38,814 nt of DNA from Stenotrophomonas sp. 278. Its GTDB lineage: Bacteria > Pseudomonadota > Gammaproteobacteria > Xanthomonadales > Xanthomonadaceae. The notes beneath the pieces were generated by a model that did not search any database, had not been told where the DNA came from, and worked only from the letters and a program-made list of their open reading frames with translations. Below, in pieces: positions 9,424 to 16,970 of this stretch; within the stretch, counting starts at the first letter, position 1; each line of letters opens with the position of its first letter. The position numbers and the translations under genes were made by a program. The stretch spans positions 1 to 38,814 of the forward strand of contig NZ_RHPP01000023.1 in NCBI RefSeq assembly GCF_003935715.1. The letters run 5' to 3'.

Positions 9424-10050
9424 ATGAACCGCTTCCCCGTTGATGTCGCCCTGATCGTGGTTGATCTGCAACCGGATTTCATGCCGGGCGGTGCGCTGGC
9501 CTGCGGGGACGGCGACGCCATCGTGCCCGGCATTGCCGAACTGCTGGCCCAGCGGCGCTATCACACCGTGGTGGCCACCCAGGACTGGCACCCGGCCGAC
9601 CACGCCTCGTTTGCCAGCCAGCATCCGGGGCATGTGCCGTTCGAGCAGGTCACCCTGCATGGCCACCCGCAGACCCTGTGGCCGGACCACTGCGTGCAGG
9701 GCACGCCCGGGGCAGCACTGCATACAGGCGTGAACTGGAACGCGGCCGATCTTATCCTGCGCAAAGGCACGCGCCGGCAGGTGGATTCCTACAGCGCCTT
9801 CCAGGAGAACTTCGGTCCGGATGGCACCCGCCCGGCCACGGGTCTGGCGGGCTGGCTGCGCGAGCGAGGCATTGCCGAGGTACATGTGTGCGGGCTGGCG
9901 CGGGATTACTGCGTGCTGTGGACGGCGCAGGATGCGGTGGCAGCGGGGTTCCGTGTGGGGTATCTGTGGGAGCTGACCCGGGCGGTGAGTGAGGACAACG
10001 ATGCGGCTACGCGCGATGCGTTGTTGGCGGCGGGGATTCAGGTGCGTTGA
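9424..10050 (+). CDS. pncA: Nicotinamidase/pyrazinamidase
   Basis: A 208-residue isochorismatase-fold amidase that hydrolyses nicotinamide to nicotinate for the Preiss-Handler route to NAD. The catalytic triad is visible: Asp14 in IVVDLQPDF, Lys114 in ILRKGTRR and Cys163 in GLARDYCVLWTA. Metal ligands are in DWHPADHASF (Asp54, His56, His60), and WPDHCVQGTPGA carries the downstream His. The ATG at 9424 gives the normal PncA start; the same frame is open far upstream inside queH, which is a shadow. With the NAMPT gene at 4462, this window encodes two routes that compete for nicotinamide. Confidence 0.95.
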   Translation: MNRFPVDVALIVVDLQPDFMPGGALACGDGDAIVPGIAELLAQRRYHTVVATQDWHPADHASFASQHPGHVPFEQVTLHGHPQTLWPDHCVQGTPGAALHTGVNWNAADLILRKGTRRQVDSYSAFQENFGPDGTRPATGLAGWLRERGIAEVHVCGLARDYCVLWTAQDAVAAGFRVGYLWELTRAVSEDNDAATRDALLAAGIQVR

Positions 10051-10057
10051 TGGTTCC

Positions 10058-10127
10058 GTATCGACCAACGGTCGATACCTACCGGTCGAAGCGAGTCGCC
10101 CGGTAGGTCACGACCGTTGGTCGTGAC
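10058..10127. repeat. Composite three-hairpin REP element (SMAG-like)
   Basis: Three adjoining inverted repeats: GTATCGACC/GGTCGATAC (10058-10066, 10070-10078), CTACCGG/CCGGTAG (10079-10085, 10100-10106) and GTCACGACC/GGTCGTGAC (10107-10115, 10119-10127). The outer arms form two REP hairpins in opposite orientation, joined by CTAC...GTAG ends. It sits between the convergent pncA and lysE-type genes, 8 bp after the pncA stop. A related element is at 22604. Confidence 0.8.
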
Positions 10128-10146
10128 CCGCGGACATGCAACGACA

Positions 10147-10785
10147 TCAGGCGACCAGAACCAGACGTATCGCAAATCCGATCAGCAACGCTCCCATCAG
10201 CCGCTCGAACCAATGACTCACGCGCAGGAACCGCTGCCGCACTGCCGCCGCTGACAGTGCCACGCTGACCAGCACGAACCAGGTGGCATTGACCACGCTC
10301 ATCCACAGGCCATAAAGGGCCTGCACCGCCAGCGGCGTCTGCGCGCTGACCAGCGTGGTGAAGGCCGCCAGGAAGAACAGCGTGGCCTTGGGGTTGGTGG
10401 CGTTGGTCATGAAGCCGATCGCGAACGACCGTCCTGCGGATTGTGTGGCCGCAACGGGTGCGCCCGCTTCCACAACGCTGCTGTCGGTGCCGGGCCTGCT
10501 CAGCAGGAAGCGGATTCCCAGGTAGAGGATGTAAGCGGCACCGATCCACCGGGCTGCCTTCATCAGCCACGGCGTGGTGTTCAACAATGCGGCGACGCCG
10601 ATCAGGGTGTAGATAAGATGCACCGACATCCCGGCTCCGATGCCCAGCGCGGTGTAGATGCCGGTTCGGCGACCGAAGCGCACCGTCTGCCGGACGGCCA
10701 CCGCGAAGTCGGGGCCGGGGGCGATGACGGCGAGCAGGTGAACGACGGCGAGGGTGAGGAATTCGGTCCAGTACGGGTGAAGCAC
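10147..10785 (-). CDS. LysE/RhtB-family amino acid exporter
   Basis: A 212-residue membrane protein with about six hydrophobic segments. AVIAPGPDFAVAVRQTVRFGRRTGIYTALGIGAG carries the family signature (PGPD...R.G...G.G.G), and FMTNATNPKATLFFLAAFT is the conserved second half. These proteins export amino acids or their analogues across the inner membrane; the substrate cannot be told from sequence. It starts with GTG at 10785, giving the usual N-terminus ahead of the first membrane segment. It lies 33 bp downstream of purU on the same strand, so it could be cotranscribed with it. It converges on pncA, with the composite repeat between them. Confidence 0.9.
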   Translation of the reverse strand: MLHPYWTEFLTLAVVHLLAVIAPGPDFAVAVRQTVRFGRRTGIYTALGIGAGMSVHLIYTLIGVAALLNTTPWLMKAARWIGAAYILYLGIRFLLSRPGTDSSVVEAGAPVAATQSAGRSFAIGFMTNATNPKATLFFLAAFTTLVSAQTPLAVQALYGLWMSVVNATWFVLVSVALSAAAVRQRFLRVSHWFERLMGALLIGFAIRLVLVA

Positions 10786-10818
10786 GTCAAATCCGGAGTG
10801 GCATGGTTGTGCCGGACA

Positions 10819-11670
10819 TTACCGGAACACGACGGTGCGGTGGCCGTTGAGGATGATGCGATGCTCGACGTGGCGGCGCACGGCGCGTGCCAGCACCTGC
10901 GATTCGGTGTCACTGCCGAGGCGCACCAGATCGCGCGGGGTCATGGCGTGATCGACCCGGGCGACGTCCTGCTCGATGATCGGGCCCTCGTCGAGGTCGG
11001 AAGTGACATAGTGCGCGGTCGCGCCGATGATCTTGACCCCGCGTGCGTGGGCCTGATGGTACGGCTGTGCACCCTTGAAGCTGGGCAGGAAGCTGTGATG
11101 GATGTTGATCGCGCGGCCGGCCAGTGCTTCGCACAGGCGCGGCGAGAGGATCTGCATGTAGCGCGCCAGCACCACCAGGTCGATGTTCTCGCGCTCGACC
11201 AGATCGATGATCTGCTGTTCCTGCACGGCGCGGTTGTCCGCGTTCACCGGCAGATGGTGGAACGGGATGCCGTAGGAGGTGGCCAGTGCACCAAAGTCCT
11301 CATGGTTGGAGGCCACGGCGGCAATATCCACCTGCAGCTGGCGGCTGTGCGCCCGGAACAGCAGGTCGTTCAGGCAGTGACCCTGTTTGCTCACCAGCAC
11401 CAGCAAGCGCGCCTTGCGCCGCGCGTCGTGCAGTTTCCAGTCCATCTGGAAGTCCGCCGCCAGCCCGGCCATGCGGGCCTGGATGGTCTCGATCGGCTGG
11501 GCGGCGTCGCGGTCGAAGTGCACGCGCAGGAAGAAGCGGCCGCTTTCGTCATCGCCGAACTGCTGGGCGTCGATGATGTTGCAGCCCTGCTCGAACAGCA
11601 GACCGGAGACGCGGTAGACGATCCCGGTACGGTCCGGGCATGACAGGGTGAGGATGGAATCGGGGCGCAT
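10819..11670 (-). CDS. purU: Formyltetrahydrofolate deformylase
   Basis: A 283-residue cytoplasmic enzyme that hydrolyses 10-formyl-THF to THF and formate, balancing one-carbon pools and feeding PurT. Residues 1-~85 form an ACT regulatory domain (LTLSCPDRTGIVYRVSGLL), where methionine and glycine act in E. coli. The remainder is the formyltransferase fold, with SKQGHCLNDLLFR, VVLARYMQIL and INIHHSFLPSFKGA. The catalytic set is Asn189, His191 and Asp227 (in SDLDEGP). The ATG at 11670 starts the ACT domain directly. The link to methionine and one-carbon metabolism echoes metE nearby. Confidence 0.95.
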   Translation of the reverse strand: MRPDSILTLSCPDRTGIVYRVSGLLFEQGCNIIDAQQFGDDESGRFFLRVHFDRDAAQPIETIQARMAGLAADFQMDWKLHDARRKARLLVLVSKQGHCLNDLLFRAHSRQLQVDIAAVASNHEDFGALATSYGIPFHHLPVNADNRAVQEQQIIDLVERENIDLVVLARYMQILSPRLCEALAGRAINIHHSFLPSFKGAQPYHQAHARGVKIIGATAHYVTSDLDEGPIIEQDVARVDHAMTPRDLVRLGSDTESQVLARAVRRHVEHRIILNGHRTVVFR

Positions 11671-11775
11671 GGTTTGAGTTTAACCGGCGCGGCCAAGCGC
11701 TGGCGGGGATGCTGTCAGATGCAACCTTTGGGGTGGTTGGCGCTACCGGCGATGCGTGGATGTGCGACGGCCTAT

Positions 11776-11888
11776 GTAGAGCCGGGCTTGCCCGGCTGCA
11801 TTTTGCGCGCGAACAACAGCCGGGCAACCCCGGCTCTACAAGGGAAGCGGGTTGGCCGCGAAAAGCAGCCGGGCAAGCCCGGCTCTAC
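11776..11888. repeat. Cluster of three SMAG-type REP hairpins
   Basis: Element 1, 11776-11799, runs in the GTAGAGCCGGGC(TT)GCCCGGCTGC sense. Elements 2 (11817-11839) and 3 (11865-11888) are in the reverse sense, ending CTCTAC. Each is a GC-rich inverted repeat with GTAG at one end, the hallmark of SMAG elements. They fill most of the 214-bp space between purU and the DUF2798-like gene, and element 3 overlaps the stop codon of the latter. Confidence 0.85.
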
Positions 11889-12145
11889 GGATGTACCGTC
11901 AGGGCCACCAGCCGCGTCACCAGCGGGCGCACCACCAGAACACAACAGAACGCGGTCGGCATGGCCAGCTGGTAGGCACCCAGCACCCGCATCGGGTAGT
12001 CGGCGTTGATACCGGCATTGGCGGCGGTGATCACCAGGCACATCAGCATGGCCATGATCGATGCCATGAAGAACGCAAAGACGAATGGCGTGGCGCGCGG
12101 CGTGAGTTTCCAACGGCTTCGCACAGCAACGGAAGATGCATTCAT
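11885..12145 (-). CDS. DUF2798-like small membrane protein
   Basis: An 86-residue protein with two hydrophobic segments: FVFAFFMASIMAMLMCLVIT (about 21-40) and, after NADYP-like GINADYPMRVLGAYQ, AMPTAFCCVLVVRPLVTRLV. The layout of two helices with FxxAFFM and WxxAYxxAFPxA-like motifs fits DUF2798, whose function is unknown. The start at 12145 gives the normal short protein; the frame is open much further upstream but that lies inside the antisense of lysR. Its TAG stop is provided by the GTAG end of a SMAG repeat, so the last residues may differ from relatives. It is divergent from a LysR regulator, a frequent partner arrangement. Confidence 0.75.
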   Translation of the reverse strand: MNASSVAVRSRWKLTPRATPFVFAFFMASIMAMLMCLVITAANAGINADYPMRVLGAYQLAMPTAFCCVLVVRPLVTRLVALTVHP

Positions 12146-12202
12146 GAGGGAAGTCCCAGTTCGCAGGCAACCCAGCGGTTGCGGGACCAGCACGATATGC
12201 AG

Positions 12203-12214
12203 CCCTGTACAGGG
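12203..12214. promoter_or_regulatory. 12-bp palindrome in the DUF2798/LysR divergent region
   Basis: CCCTGTACAGGG is a perfect palindrome 71 bp upstream of the LysR start and 58 bp upstream of the DUF2798-like start. Nearby imperfect dyads include GCAACC/GGTTGC at about 12169-12184 and CTTTG/CAAAG near 12234-12250. A LysR-type operator for autoregulation and the divergent gene is plausible but unproven. Confidence 0.4.
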
Positions 12215-12284
12215 ACGGTAGATCGCGCCCACTTTGCACAGCCCAAAGCAAAACTTTCGGATAAGCAGCGACAATAGCGGCATC

Positions 12285-13211
12285 ATGAACATTCTCCACT
12301 GCATCCGCAGCTTCATCCGCACCGCCGACGCCGGCAGCCTGGCCGCGGCCGCGCGCACGCTGGGTATCAGCTCCGCCGCTGTTGGCCAGAACATCGCCCG
12401 GCTGGAAACCCACCTGGGCGTGCGCCTGTTCAACCGCACTACCCGCCGGCTGGTGCTGACCGAGCGCGGTTCGCTGTACCTGGCCAAGGTGCGGCACGTC
12501 GAGGACGACCTGCAACGCGCGCAGGACGCGGTGACCGATCCGGAAGCAGAGCCGGACGGCCGGCTGCGCATTGCCAGCACCGCCGCGTTCGGCCGCCATG
12601 TTCTCGCACCGCTGCTGCCCTCGCTGCAGGCACGCCATCCGGGCCTGGACATCGAGCTGCTGCTCTCAGACCGCAGCGTGGACCACGCGCATGAGGAGGT
12701 GGACGTCAGCATCCGCATCGACCCGCAGCTGGAAGAGGGCCTGGTCGCGCGCCCCTTGGCGCAGGTGCCGTTCGTGGTGTGTGCGTCACCGGTGTACCTG
12801 GCCCAGGCGGGCGTGCCCGAGACTCCAGAAGATCTGGGCGATCACCGCTGTTTGGTATTCCGCTATCCGGTGGATGGTCGCCACCTGCGTTGGGGCTTCG
12901 TCCGCGACGGACAGCTTTTTGATGCGGACTTGAACCCGGCGCTGGTCAGCGACGACATCGACGCACTGGCCGCGATGGCCGCGGCCGGCGGCGGGATCGC
13001 CCGACTGGCTGCATTCGTGGCCGCACCCTGGCTGGTGCGCGGCAACCTGCAGGTGCTGTTCGCCTCCGATGATGATGCACACACCTCGCCCGAACCGATG
13101 CGCCTGTACCTGTGCGTGAGTGATCGCCGTGACCTGACGCCCAAGGTGCGGGTGCTGATGGAGCACGTGGTGGAGGGGCTGCCGGAGGCGTGGCGGGTCG
13201 GCGGCGGTTGA
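12285..13211 (+). CDS. LysR-family transcriptional regulator
   Basis: A 308-residue DNA-binding regulator. The N-terminal winged helix-turn-helix is clear: IRSFIRTADAGSLAAAARTL, then GISSAAVGQNIARLE and GVRLFNRTTRRLVLTERG. Residues from about 90 onward form the periplasmic-binding-like effector domain (GRLRIASTAAFGRHVLAPLL). The ATG at 12285 gives the usual LysR start; the frame is open 17 codons upstream but that would enter the divergent promoter. By position it probably controls the divergent DUF2798-like gene and itself. The inducer cannot be inferred. Confidence 0.92.
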   Translation: MNILHCIRSFIRTADAGSLAAAARTLGISSAAVGQNIARLETHLGVRLFNRTTRRLVLTERGSLYLAKVRHVEDDLQRAQDAVTDPEAEPDGRLRIASTAAFGRHVLAPLLPSLQARHPGLDIELLLSDRSVDHAHEEVDVSIRIDPQLEEGLVARPLAQVPFVVCASPVYLAQAGVPETPEDLGDHRCLVFRYPVDGRHLRWGFVRDGQLFDADLNPALVSDDIDALAAMAAAGGGIARLAAFVAAPWLVRGNLQVLFASDDDAHTSPEPMRLYLCVSDRRDLTPKVRVLMEHVVEGLPEAWRVGGG

Positions 13212-13230
13212 GGCGCGTATCGAGCGAAGA

Positions 13231-13252
13231 GCAGGGCAGAGCCCGGCTCTAC
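13231..13252 (-). repeat. SMAG-type REP hairpin, shortened
   Basis: The sequence reads GCAGGGCAGAGCCCGGCTCTAC, the reverse sense of the GTAGAGCCGGGCTCTGCCC type, with part of one arm (GCCGG) missing compared with copies at 14508 and 16931. It lies between the convergent lysR and old yellow enzyme genes. Confidence 0.7.
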
Positions 13253-13266
13253 AGGTGGGCCCGGCG

Positions 13267-14373
13267 TTACTTGCCGGGTGCGGCGAACACGCCGCGCGCT
13301 TCGCGTGGCTCGCAGCGCAGGTACTGCGGGGCCGGGGTAATGCTGTCGCCAAGTGCGGCCGCAGCATGCCACGGCCAGCGCGGATCGTAGAGGATGCCGC
13401 GCGCCAGCGCGACGGCATCGGCGTGACCGTGGCGCAGGATCGATTCGGCCTGCGACGGGTCAGTGATCAGACCGACGGCGATGACCGGCATGCGCACCTT
13501 GGCGGCCTTGATCGCCTGCGCGAACGGCACCTGGTAGCCCGGTTCCAGCGGAATCTTCTGGCGCGGGTCGAGGCCACCGCTGGAGACGTGCAGGAAGTTG
13601 CAGCCACGCAGGTCGAGGATCTGCGCCAGCGTGGTGGTCTGTTCGATGTCCCAGCCACCGCTGACCCAGTCGCTGGCGGAAATCCGCACGCCGACCGAGA
13701 TGCGCTCGGACACGGCTTCGCGCACGGCGTCGAACACGCGGATGAGCAGGCGCATGCGGTTCTGCAGCGAGCCGCCGTACTCGTCGTCGCGCTGGTTGCT
13801 CAACGGCGACAGGAACTGGTGCAGCAGGTAGCCGTGCGCGGCATGCAGTTCGATCAGGTCCAGGCCAATGCGTTCGGCGCGCTGGGCGGCGACGACGAAG
13901 GCGTCGACGATGGCGTCGATGCCGGCCTGGTCCAGGGCTTCCGGTTTCGGATGGTCGTTGAACGGCAGTGCCGAAGGAGCCACGGTGGTCCAGCCATTCG
14001 GGTCGGTGGCCGGCAGGCCGCCACCGCCTTCCCACGGCCGCGCCGAGGAGGCTTTACGGCCGGCATGGGCCAGCTGCACGCCCAGCGGCATCGGCGACCA
14101 GCGCTTCACCGAGGTGACCACCCCGGCAAGCGCGGCTTCGGTGGCGTCGTCCCACAGGCCGAGGTCAGCCCAGCTGATGCGGCCTTCGGGCAGCACGGCG
14201 GTCGCTTCCAGGATCAGCAGGCCGGCACCGGACTGGGATAACTGGCCCAGGTGCTGGCGGTGCCAGTCGTTGGCCTGGCCGTCCACGCAGGAGTACTGGC
14301 ACATGGGGGCGATGACGATGCGGTTGGACAGCTGCAGCGGCCCAAAGGAAACGGGGGAGAAAAGCTGGCTCAC
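13267..14373 (-). CDS. NADH:flavin oxidoreductase, old yellow enzyme (XenA/YqjM-like)
   Basis: A 368-residue FMN-dependent ene-reductase. The MCQYSC motif places Cys25 where XenA and YqjM have their redox-tuning cysteine, marking the thermophilic-like (class II) OYE group. VQLAHAGRKAS, LIELHAAHGYLLHQFLSP (the His pair that binds substrate) and SNQRDDEYGGSLQNRMR are diagnostic. The C-terminal VGLITDPSQAE and ARGILYDPRWPWHAA bind FMN phosphate and complete the barrel. These enzymes reduce activated C=C bonds or nitro groups; the native substrate is generally unknown. The start is GTG at 14373, which gives the typical LFSPVSFGPLQLSNRIVIAP N-terminus, though no strong ribosome-binding site precedes it. 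Confidence 0.93.
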   Translation of the reverse strand: MSQLFSPVSFGPLQLSNRIVIAPMCQYSCVDGQANDWHRQHLGQLSQSGAGLLILEATAVLPEGRISWADLGLWDDATEAALAGVVTSVKRWSPMPLGVQLAHAGRKASSARPWEGGGGLPATDPNGWTTVAPSALPFNDHPKPEALDQAGIDAIVDAFVVAAQRAERIGLDLIELHAAHGYLLHQFLSPLSNQRDDEYGGSLQNRMRLLIRVFDAVREAVSERISVGVRISASDWVSGGWDIEQTTTLAQILDLRGCNFLHVSSGGLDPRQKIPLEPGYQVPFAQAIKAAKVRMPVIAVGLITDPSQAESILRHGHADAVALARGILYDPRWPWHAAAALGDSITPAPQYLRCEPREARGVFAAPGK

Positions 14374-14466
14374 GGGAGGACTCGGACGTGGGGGGTTAAA
14401 CCGGTGGGTATTGCACTCTGAAGCGGGGTTGCAGGCAACAGTTTGTGTGGAACGGTGCGGGTGGCG

Positions 14467-14532
14467 GTAGAGCCGGGCTCTGCCCGGCTACAGGTGTCGC
14501 GCGAAGAGCAGCCGGGCAGAGCCCGGCTCTAC
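14467..14532. repeat. Head-to-head pair of SMAG-type REP hairpins
   Basis: GTAGAGCCGGGCTCTGCCCG... at 14467-14491 is followed after 16 bases by its inverted copy at 14508-14532, ending CTCTAC. The pair lies between the sirtuin stop (14572) and the old yellow enzyme start (14373), and could fold into one long stem as well as two hairpins. It may separate the nrd-linked transcript from the downstream gene. Confidence 0.85.
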
Positions 14533-14571
14533 GGGGTTCCAGACAGTCGTTTGGGCGGTGCAATGGGTGGG

Positions 14572-15375
14572 TTACAGGAGGAACGACAACGCCGGGGCGC
14601 AGGGCTGCTCGACCTTCAGGGTCAGCAGGTCATCGGCGCGGGTGCGGCCCAGGTTGAGCGCTGCCACCGGTAGGCCGGCCTTGGCGGCGGCCTGGACGAA
14701 GCGGAATCCGGAATAGACCATCAACGAGGAACCCACCACCAGCACCGCATCGGCACGGCCCAGGTGGTCGTGCACCGCGGCTACGCGCTCGCGCGGAACG
14801 TTCTCCCCGAAGAACACCACGTCCGGCTTGAGGATGCCGCCGCAGTGCGGGCAGGACGGGACGTTGAACGCGCCGAAGTCCACCCCCTCCAGATCAGCGT
14901 CGCCATCCGGGGCCTGGGCGGCATCCAGGTGTGCCCAGCCGGGGTTGAGCCCCAGCAGCACGTGCTGGAACTCCTCGCGCGGGCTGCGCGCCTCGCAGCC
15001 CATGCAGCGCACCTGGTCGAGGCGGCCGTGCAGGTCGATGACCGCGCGGCTGCCGGCCCGCTGGTGCAGGCAGTCCACGTTCTGGGTCAGCAGCACTTCC
15101 ATCTGGCCGCGATCTTCCAGCGCGGCCAAGGCGGCATGGGTACCATTCGGCAACGCCTGGCCAAAGCGCGGCCAGCCGAGCAGGCTGCGCGCCCAGTAGC
15201 GCTGGCGGGTGGCTGGCAGGGCCATGAAGTCCTGGAAGTTCACCGGCGGGGTGCGCTTCCACTGGCCGTTGGCGTCTCGGTAGTCGGGAATGCCCGAGTC
15301 GGTGCTGCAGCCCGCGCCGGTCAGCACGAACAGGCGACGGGCGCGGTGGATGAAGTCGGCCAGAGGGAGTGACAT
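14572..15375 (-). CDS. Sir2-family NAD-dependent protein deacylase (class II sirtuin)
   Basis: A 267-residue sirtuin. Visible elements: the NAD-binding GAGCSTDSGIPDYR (20-33), TQNVDCLHQRAG (97-108), catalytic His116 in IDLHGRLD, four zinc cysteines at 124, 127, 175 and 178, and VVGSSLMVYSGF for the cofactor ribose. The PPVNFQDF segment and NVD.LH form resemble class II (SIRT4-like) enzymes rather than E. coli CobB. Residue 102 is Cys where Gly or Ala is more usual. The start at 15375 is 43 bp after the thioesterase stop; ten further upstream codons are open but would give an atypical N-terminus. It cleaves NAD and releases nicotinamide, which the salvage genes at 4462 or 9424 can reuse. Confidence 0.92.
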   Translation of the reverse strand: MSLPLADFIHRARRLFVLTGAGCSTDSGIPDYRDANGQWKRTPPVNFQDFMALPATRQRYWARSLLGWPRFGQALPNGTHAALAALEDRGQMEVLLTQNVDCLHQRAGSRAVIDLHGRLDQVRCMGCEARSPREEFQHVLLGLNPGWAHLDAAQAPDGDADLEGVDFGAFNVPSCPHCGGILKPDVVFFGENVPRERVAAVHDHLGRADAVLVVGSSLMVYSGFRFVQAAAKAGLPVAALNLGRTRADDLLTLKVEQPCAPALSFLL

Positions 15376-15418
15376 GAAAAGCAGATGGGGGCACAGGGCC
15401 CCCATCGCAATTGCCGGT

Positions 15419-15832
15419 TCAGGGTCCGGCGATGTCGGCCGGCAGCGGCGGCACCGCGGTGGGCTGGTGGTTCTCGTCCAGCGCGATCATCACGAAGTGG
15501 CCGCGGGTGCACAGCTTGCGTTCGCCGCTGTGCAGGTCTTCGGCGATCAGTTCCACTTCGACCTTCATCGAGCTGCGCCCGACCTCGACGATGCGGCCCA
15601 CGGTTTCAACCATCTGGCCCACCGTGATCGGCAGCTTGAAGTCGACCTGGTCCGAGCGCGCGGTCACCACCGCGCGGCGCGAGTAGCGGGCGGCGGCCAG
15701 GAACGCCGCCTTGTCCATCCACGCCAACGCCTGGCCACCGAACAGGGTGCCCATGTGGTTGGTGTGGTTGGGGAAGACGATCTCGGCCATCCGGACTTCG
15801 GTAGGCGGAACGACTTCAGCAGCGGCGGTCAT
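15419..15832 (-). CDS. Hotdog-fold acyl-CoA thioesterase
   Basis: A 137-residue single hotdog domain. VFPNHTNHMGTLFGGQALAW includes the conserved N-x(n)-GG-x-A/L-x-x-W/M-D catalytic segment of YciA/BACH-type acyl-CoA thioesterases, continued by MDKAAFLAAARYS. VVTARSDQVDFKLPITVGQ and the C-terminal CTRGHFVMIALDE match the same family. It hydrolyses acyl-CoAs; chain specificity is not evident. The ATG at 15832 is 13 bp after the nrdB stop, so cotranscription with nrdB is likely. Confidence 0.9.
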   Translation of the reverse strand: MTAAAEVVPPTEVRMAEIVFPNHTNHMGTLFGGQALAWMDKAAFLAAARYSRRAVVTARSDQVDFKLPITVGQMVETVGRIVEVGRSSMKVEVELIAEDLHSGERKLCTRGHFVMIALDENHQPTAVPPLPADIAGP

Positions 15833-15845
15833 GGCAGCGTGGACC

Positions 15846-16865
15846 TCAGAAGTTCATGTCGAAGGCGACTTCGCCCTGCACGCCCACCTGGTAAGCCGAG
15901 GGGCGGCGTTCGAAGAAGTTGGTCAGCTCCTGCACGTCCTGCAGTTCCATGAACGGCAGCGGGTTGCGCACGTTGTACTTCTTTTCCATGCCGAGGCGGT
16001 GGAAATGGTTGTCAGCGCAGTGCTGCAGGTACTGGCGCATGTCGCGGGTGGAAATGCCGGCCACGCCGCCGGACAGCACGTCCTCGGCGAACTGCACTTC
16101 GCATTCGATGGCCTCAGCCAGCATGTCATAGACCTGCTGCTTCATTTCGTCGTCGAACAGGCCCGGCTCTTCCTCGCGGATCACGTCCACGCATTCGAAC
16201 GCGAAGTCCATGTGCGCGCTCTCGTCGCGGAACACCCAGTTGGTGCCCGAGGCCAGGCCGTTGAGCAGGCCGCGCGAACGGAAGTAGTACACATAGGCGA
16301 ACGCAGCGAAGAAGAACAGGCCTTCGATGCAGGCAGCGAAGCAGATCTGGTTGAGCAGGAACTGGCGGCGCTGTTCGCGGGTTTCGATGCGGTGCAGGTC
16401 CTGGATGGAGTCGATCCACTTGAAGCAGAAGTCGGCCTTCTTCTTGATCGAGTCGATGTTCTCCACCGCCGAGAACGCCTTGGCGCGCTCTTCCGGGTCC
16501 GGCAGGTAGTTGTCGAGCAGGGTCAGGTAGAACTGCACGTGCAGCGCTTCTTCGTACAGCTGGCGCGACAGGTACATGCGCGCTTCCGGCGCATTCAGAT
16601 GCTGATACAGGTTCAGCACCAGGTTGTTGGAGACGATCGAGTCGCCGGTGGCGAAGAACGCGACCAGACGGTGGATCAGGTGGCGCTCACCGGGCGACAT
16701 CTTGGTATGCAGGTCGCTGATGTCGATCTGGAAGTTGATTTCTTCCACGGTCCAGGTGTTCTTGATCGCATTGCGATACATGTCATAGAACTGGGGGTAG
16801 CGCATCGGGCGCAGGGTCAGTTCAAAACCGGGATCGAGCAGCATCTGCTTGCGGGTGTCGGCCAT
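15846..16865 (-). CDS. nrdB: Class I ribonucleotide reductase, beta subunit
   Basis: A 339-residue R2 protein that provides the radical for dNTP synthesis. The dimetal ligands can be placed: Asp75 (TGDSIVSN), Glu106 and His109 (EEALHVQFY), Glu181 (ACIEGLFF), and Glu215 and His218 (RDESAHMDF). Tyr113 sits four residues after His109, the radical tyrosine position of class Ia/Ib enzymes, so this is not the Phe-containing class Ic type. The C-terminal tail QGEVAFDMNF ends in the hydrophobic residues that dock to NrdA. It follows nrdA by 105 bp with two hairpins in between. Confidence 0.96.
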   Translation of the reverse strand: MADTRKQMLLDPGFELTLRPMRYPQFYDMYRNAIKNTWTVEEINFQIDISDLHTKMSPGERHLIHRLVAFFATGDSIVSNNLVLNLYQHLNAPEARMYLSRQLYEEALHVQFYLTLLDNYLPDPEERAKAFSAVENIDSIKKKADFCFKWIDSIQDLHRIETREQRRQFLLNQICFAACIEGLFFFAAFAYVYYFRSRGLLNGLASGTNWVFRDESAHMDFAFECVDVIREEEPGLFDDEMKQQVYDMLAEAIECEVQFAEDVLSGGVAGISTRDMRQYLQHCADNHFHRLGMEKKYNVRNPLPFMELQDVQELTNFFERRPSAYQVGVQGEVAFDMNF

Positions 16866-16888
16866 GGTGTTTCGTCCTTCAAATGGTT

Positions 16889-16909
16889 GTGCCGACCAGG
16901 GGTCGGCAC
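16889..16909. repeat. 9-bp perfect hairpin in the nrdA-nrdB intergenic region
   Basis: GTGCCGACC (16889-16897) and GGTCGGCAC (16901-16909) pair perfectly with a 3-base loop. It lies 24 bp upstream of the nrdB start and belongs to the same family of compact REP-like hairpins seen at 10058 and 22604. Confidence 0.7.
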
Positions 16910-16930
16910 GAACCGGGTGTTTTGGGTGGT

Positions 16931-16955
16931 GCAGCCGGGCATGGCCCGGCTCTAC
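16931..16955 (-). repeat. SMAG-type REP hairpin between nrdA and nrdB
   Basis: GCAGCCGGGCATGGCCCGGCTCTAC is a full SMAG-like element whose CTAC end faces the nrdA stop at 16971. It lies inside the presumed nrdAB transcript together with the hairpin at 16889, so it could modulate the ratio of the two subunits by attenuation or mRNA processing. Confidence 0.85.
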
Positions 16956-16970
16956 GCGTTGGGGTGCCGC

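Noticed and set aside
11776-11888. Repeats as IS ends or a CRISPR array
   Set aside because: The units are short hairpins with a GTAG tip, scattered singly or in pairs, with no regular spacers and no transposase nearby; they fit REP/SMAG elements.
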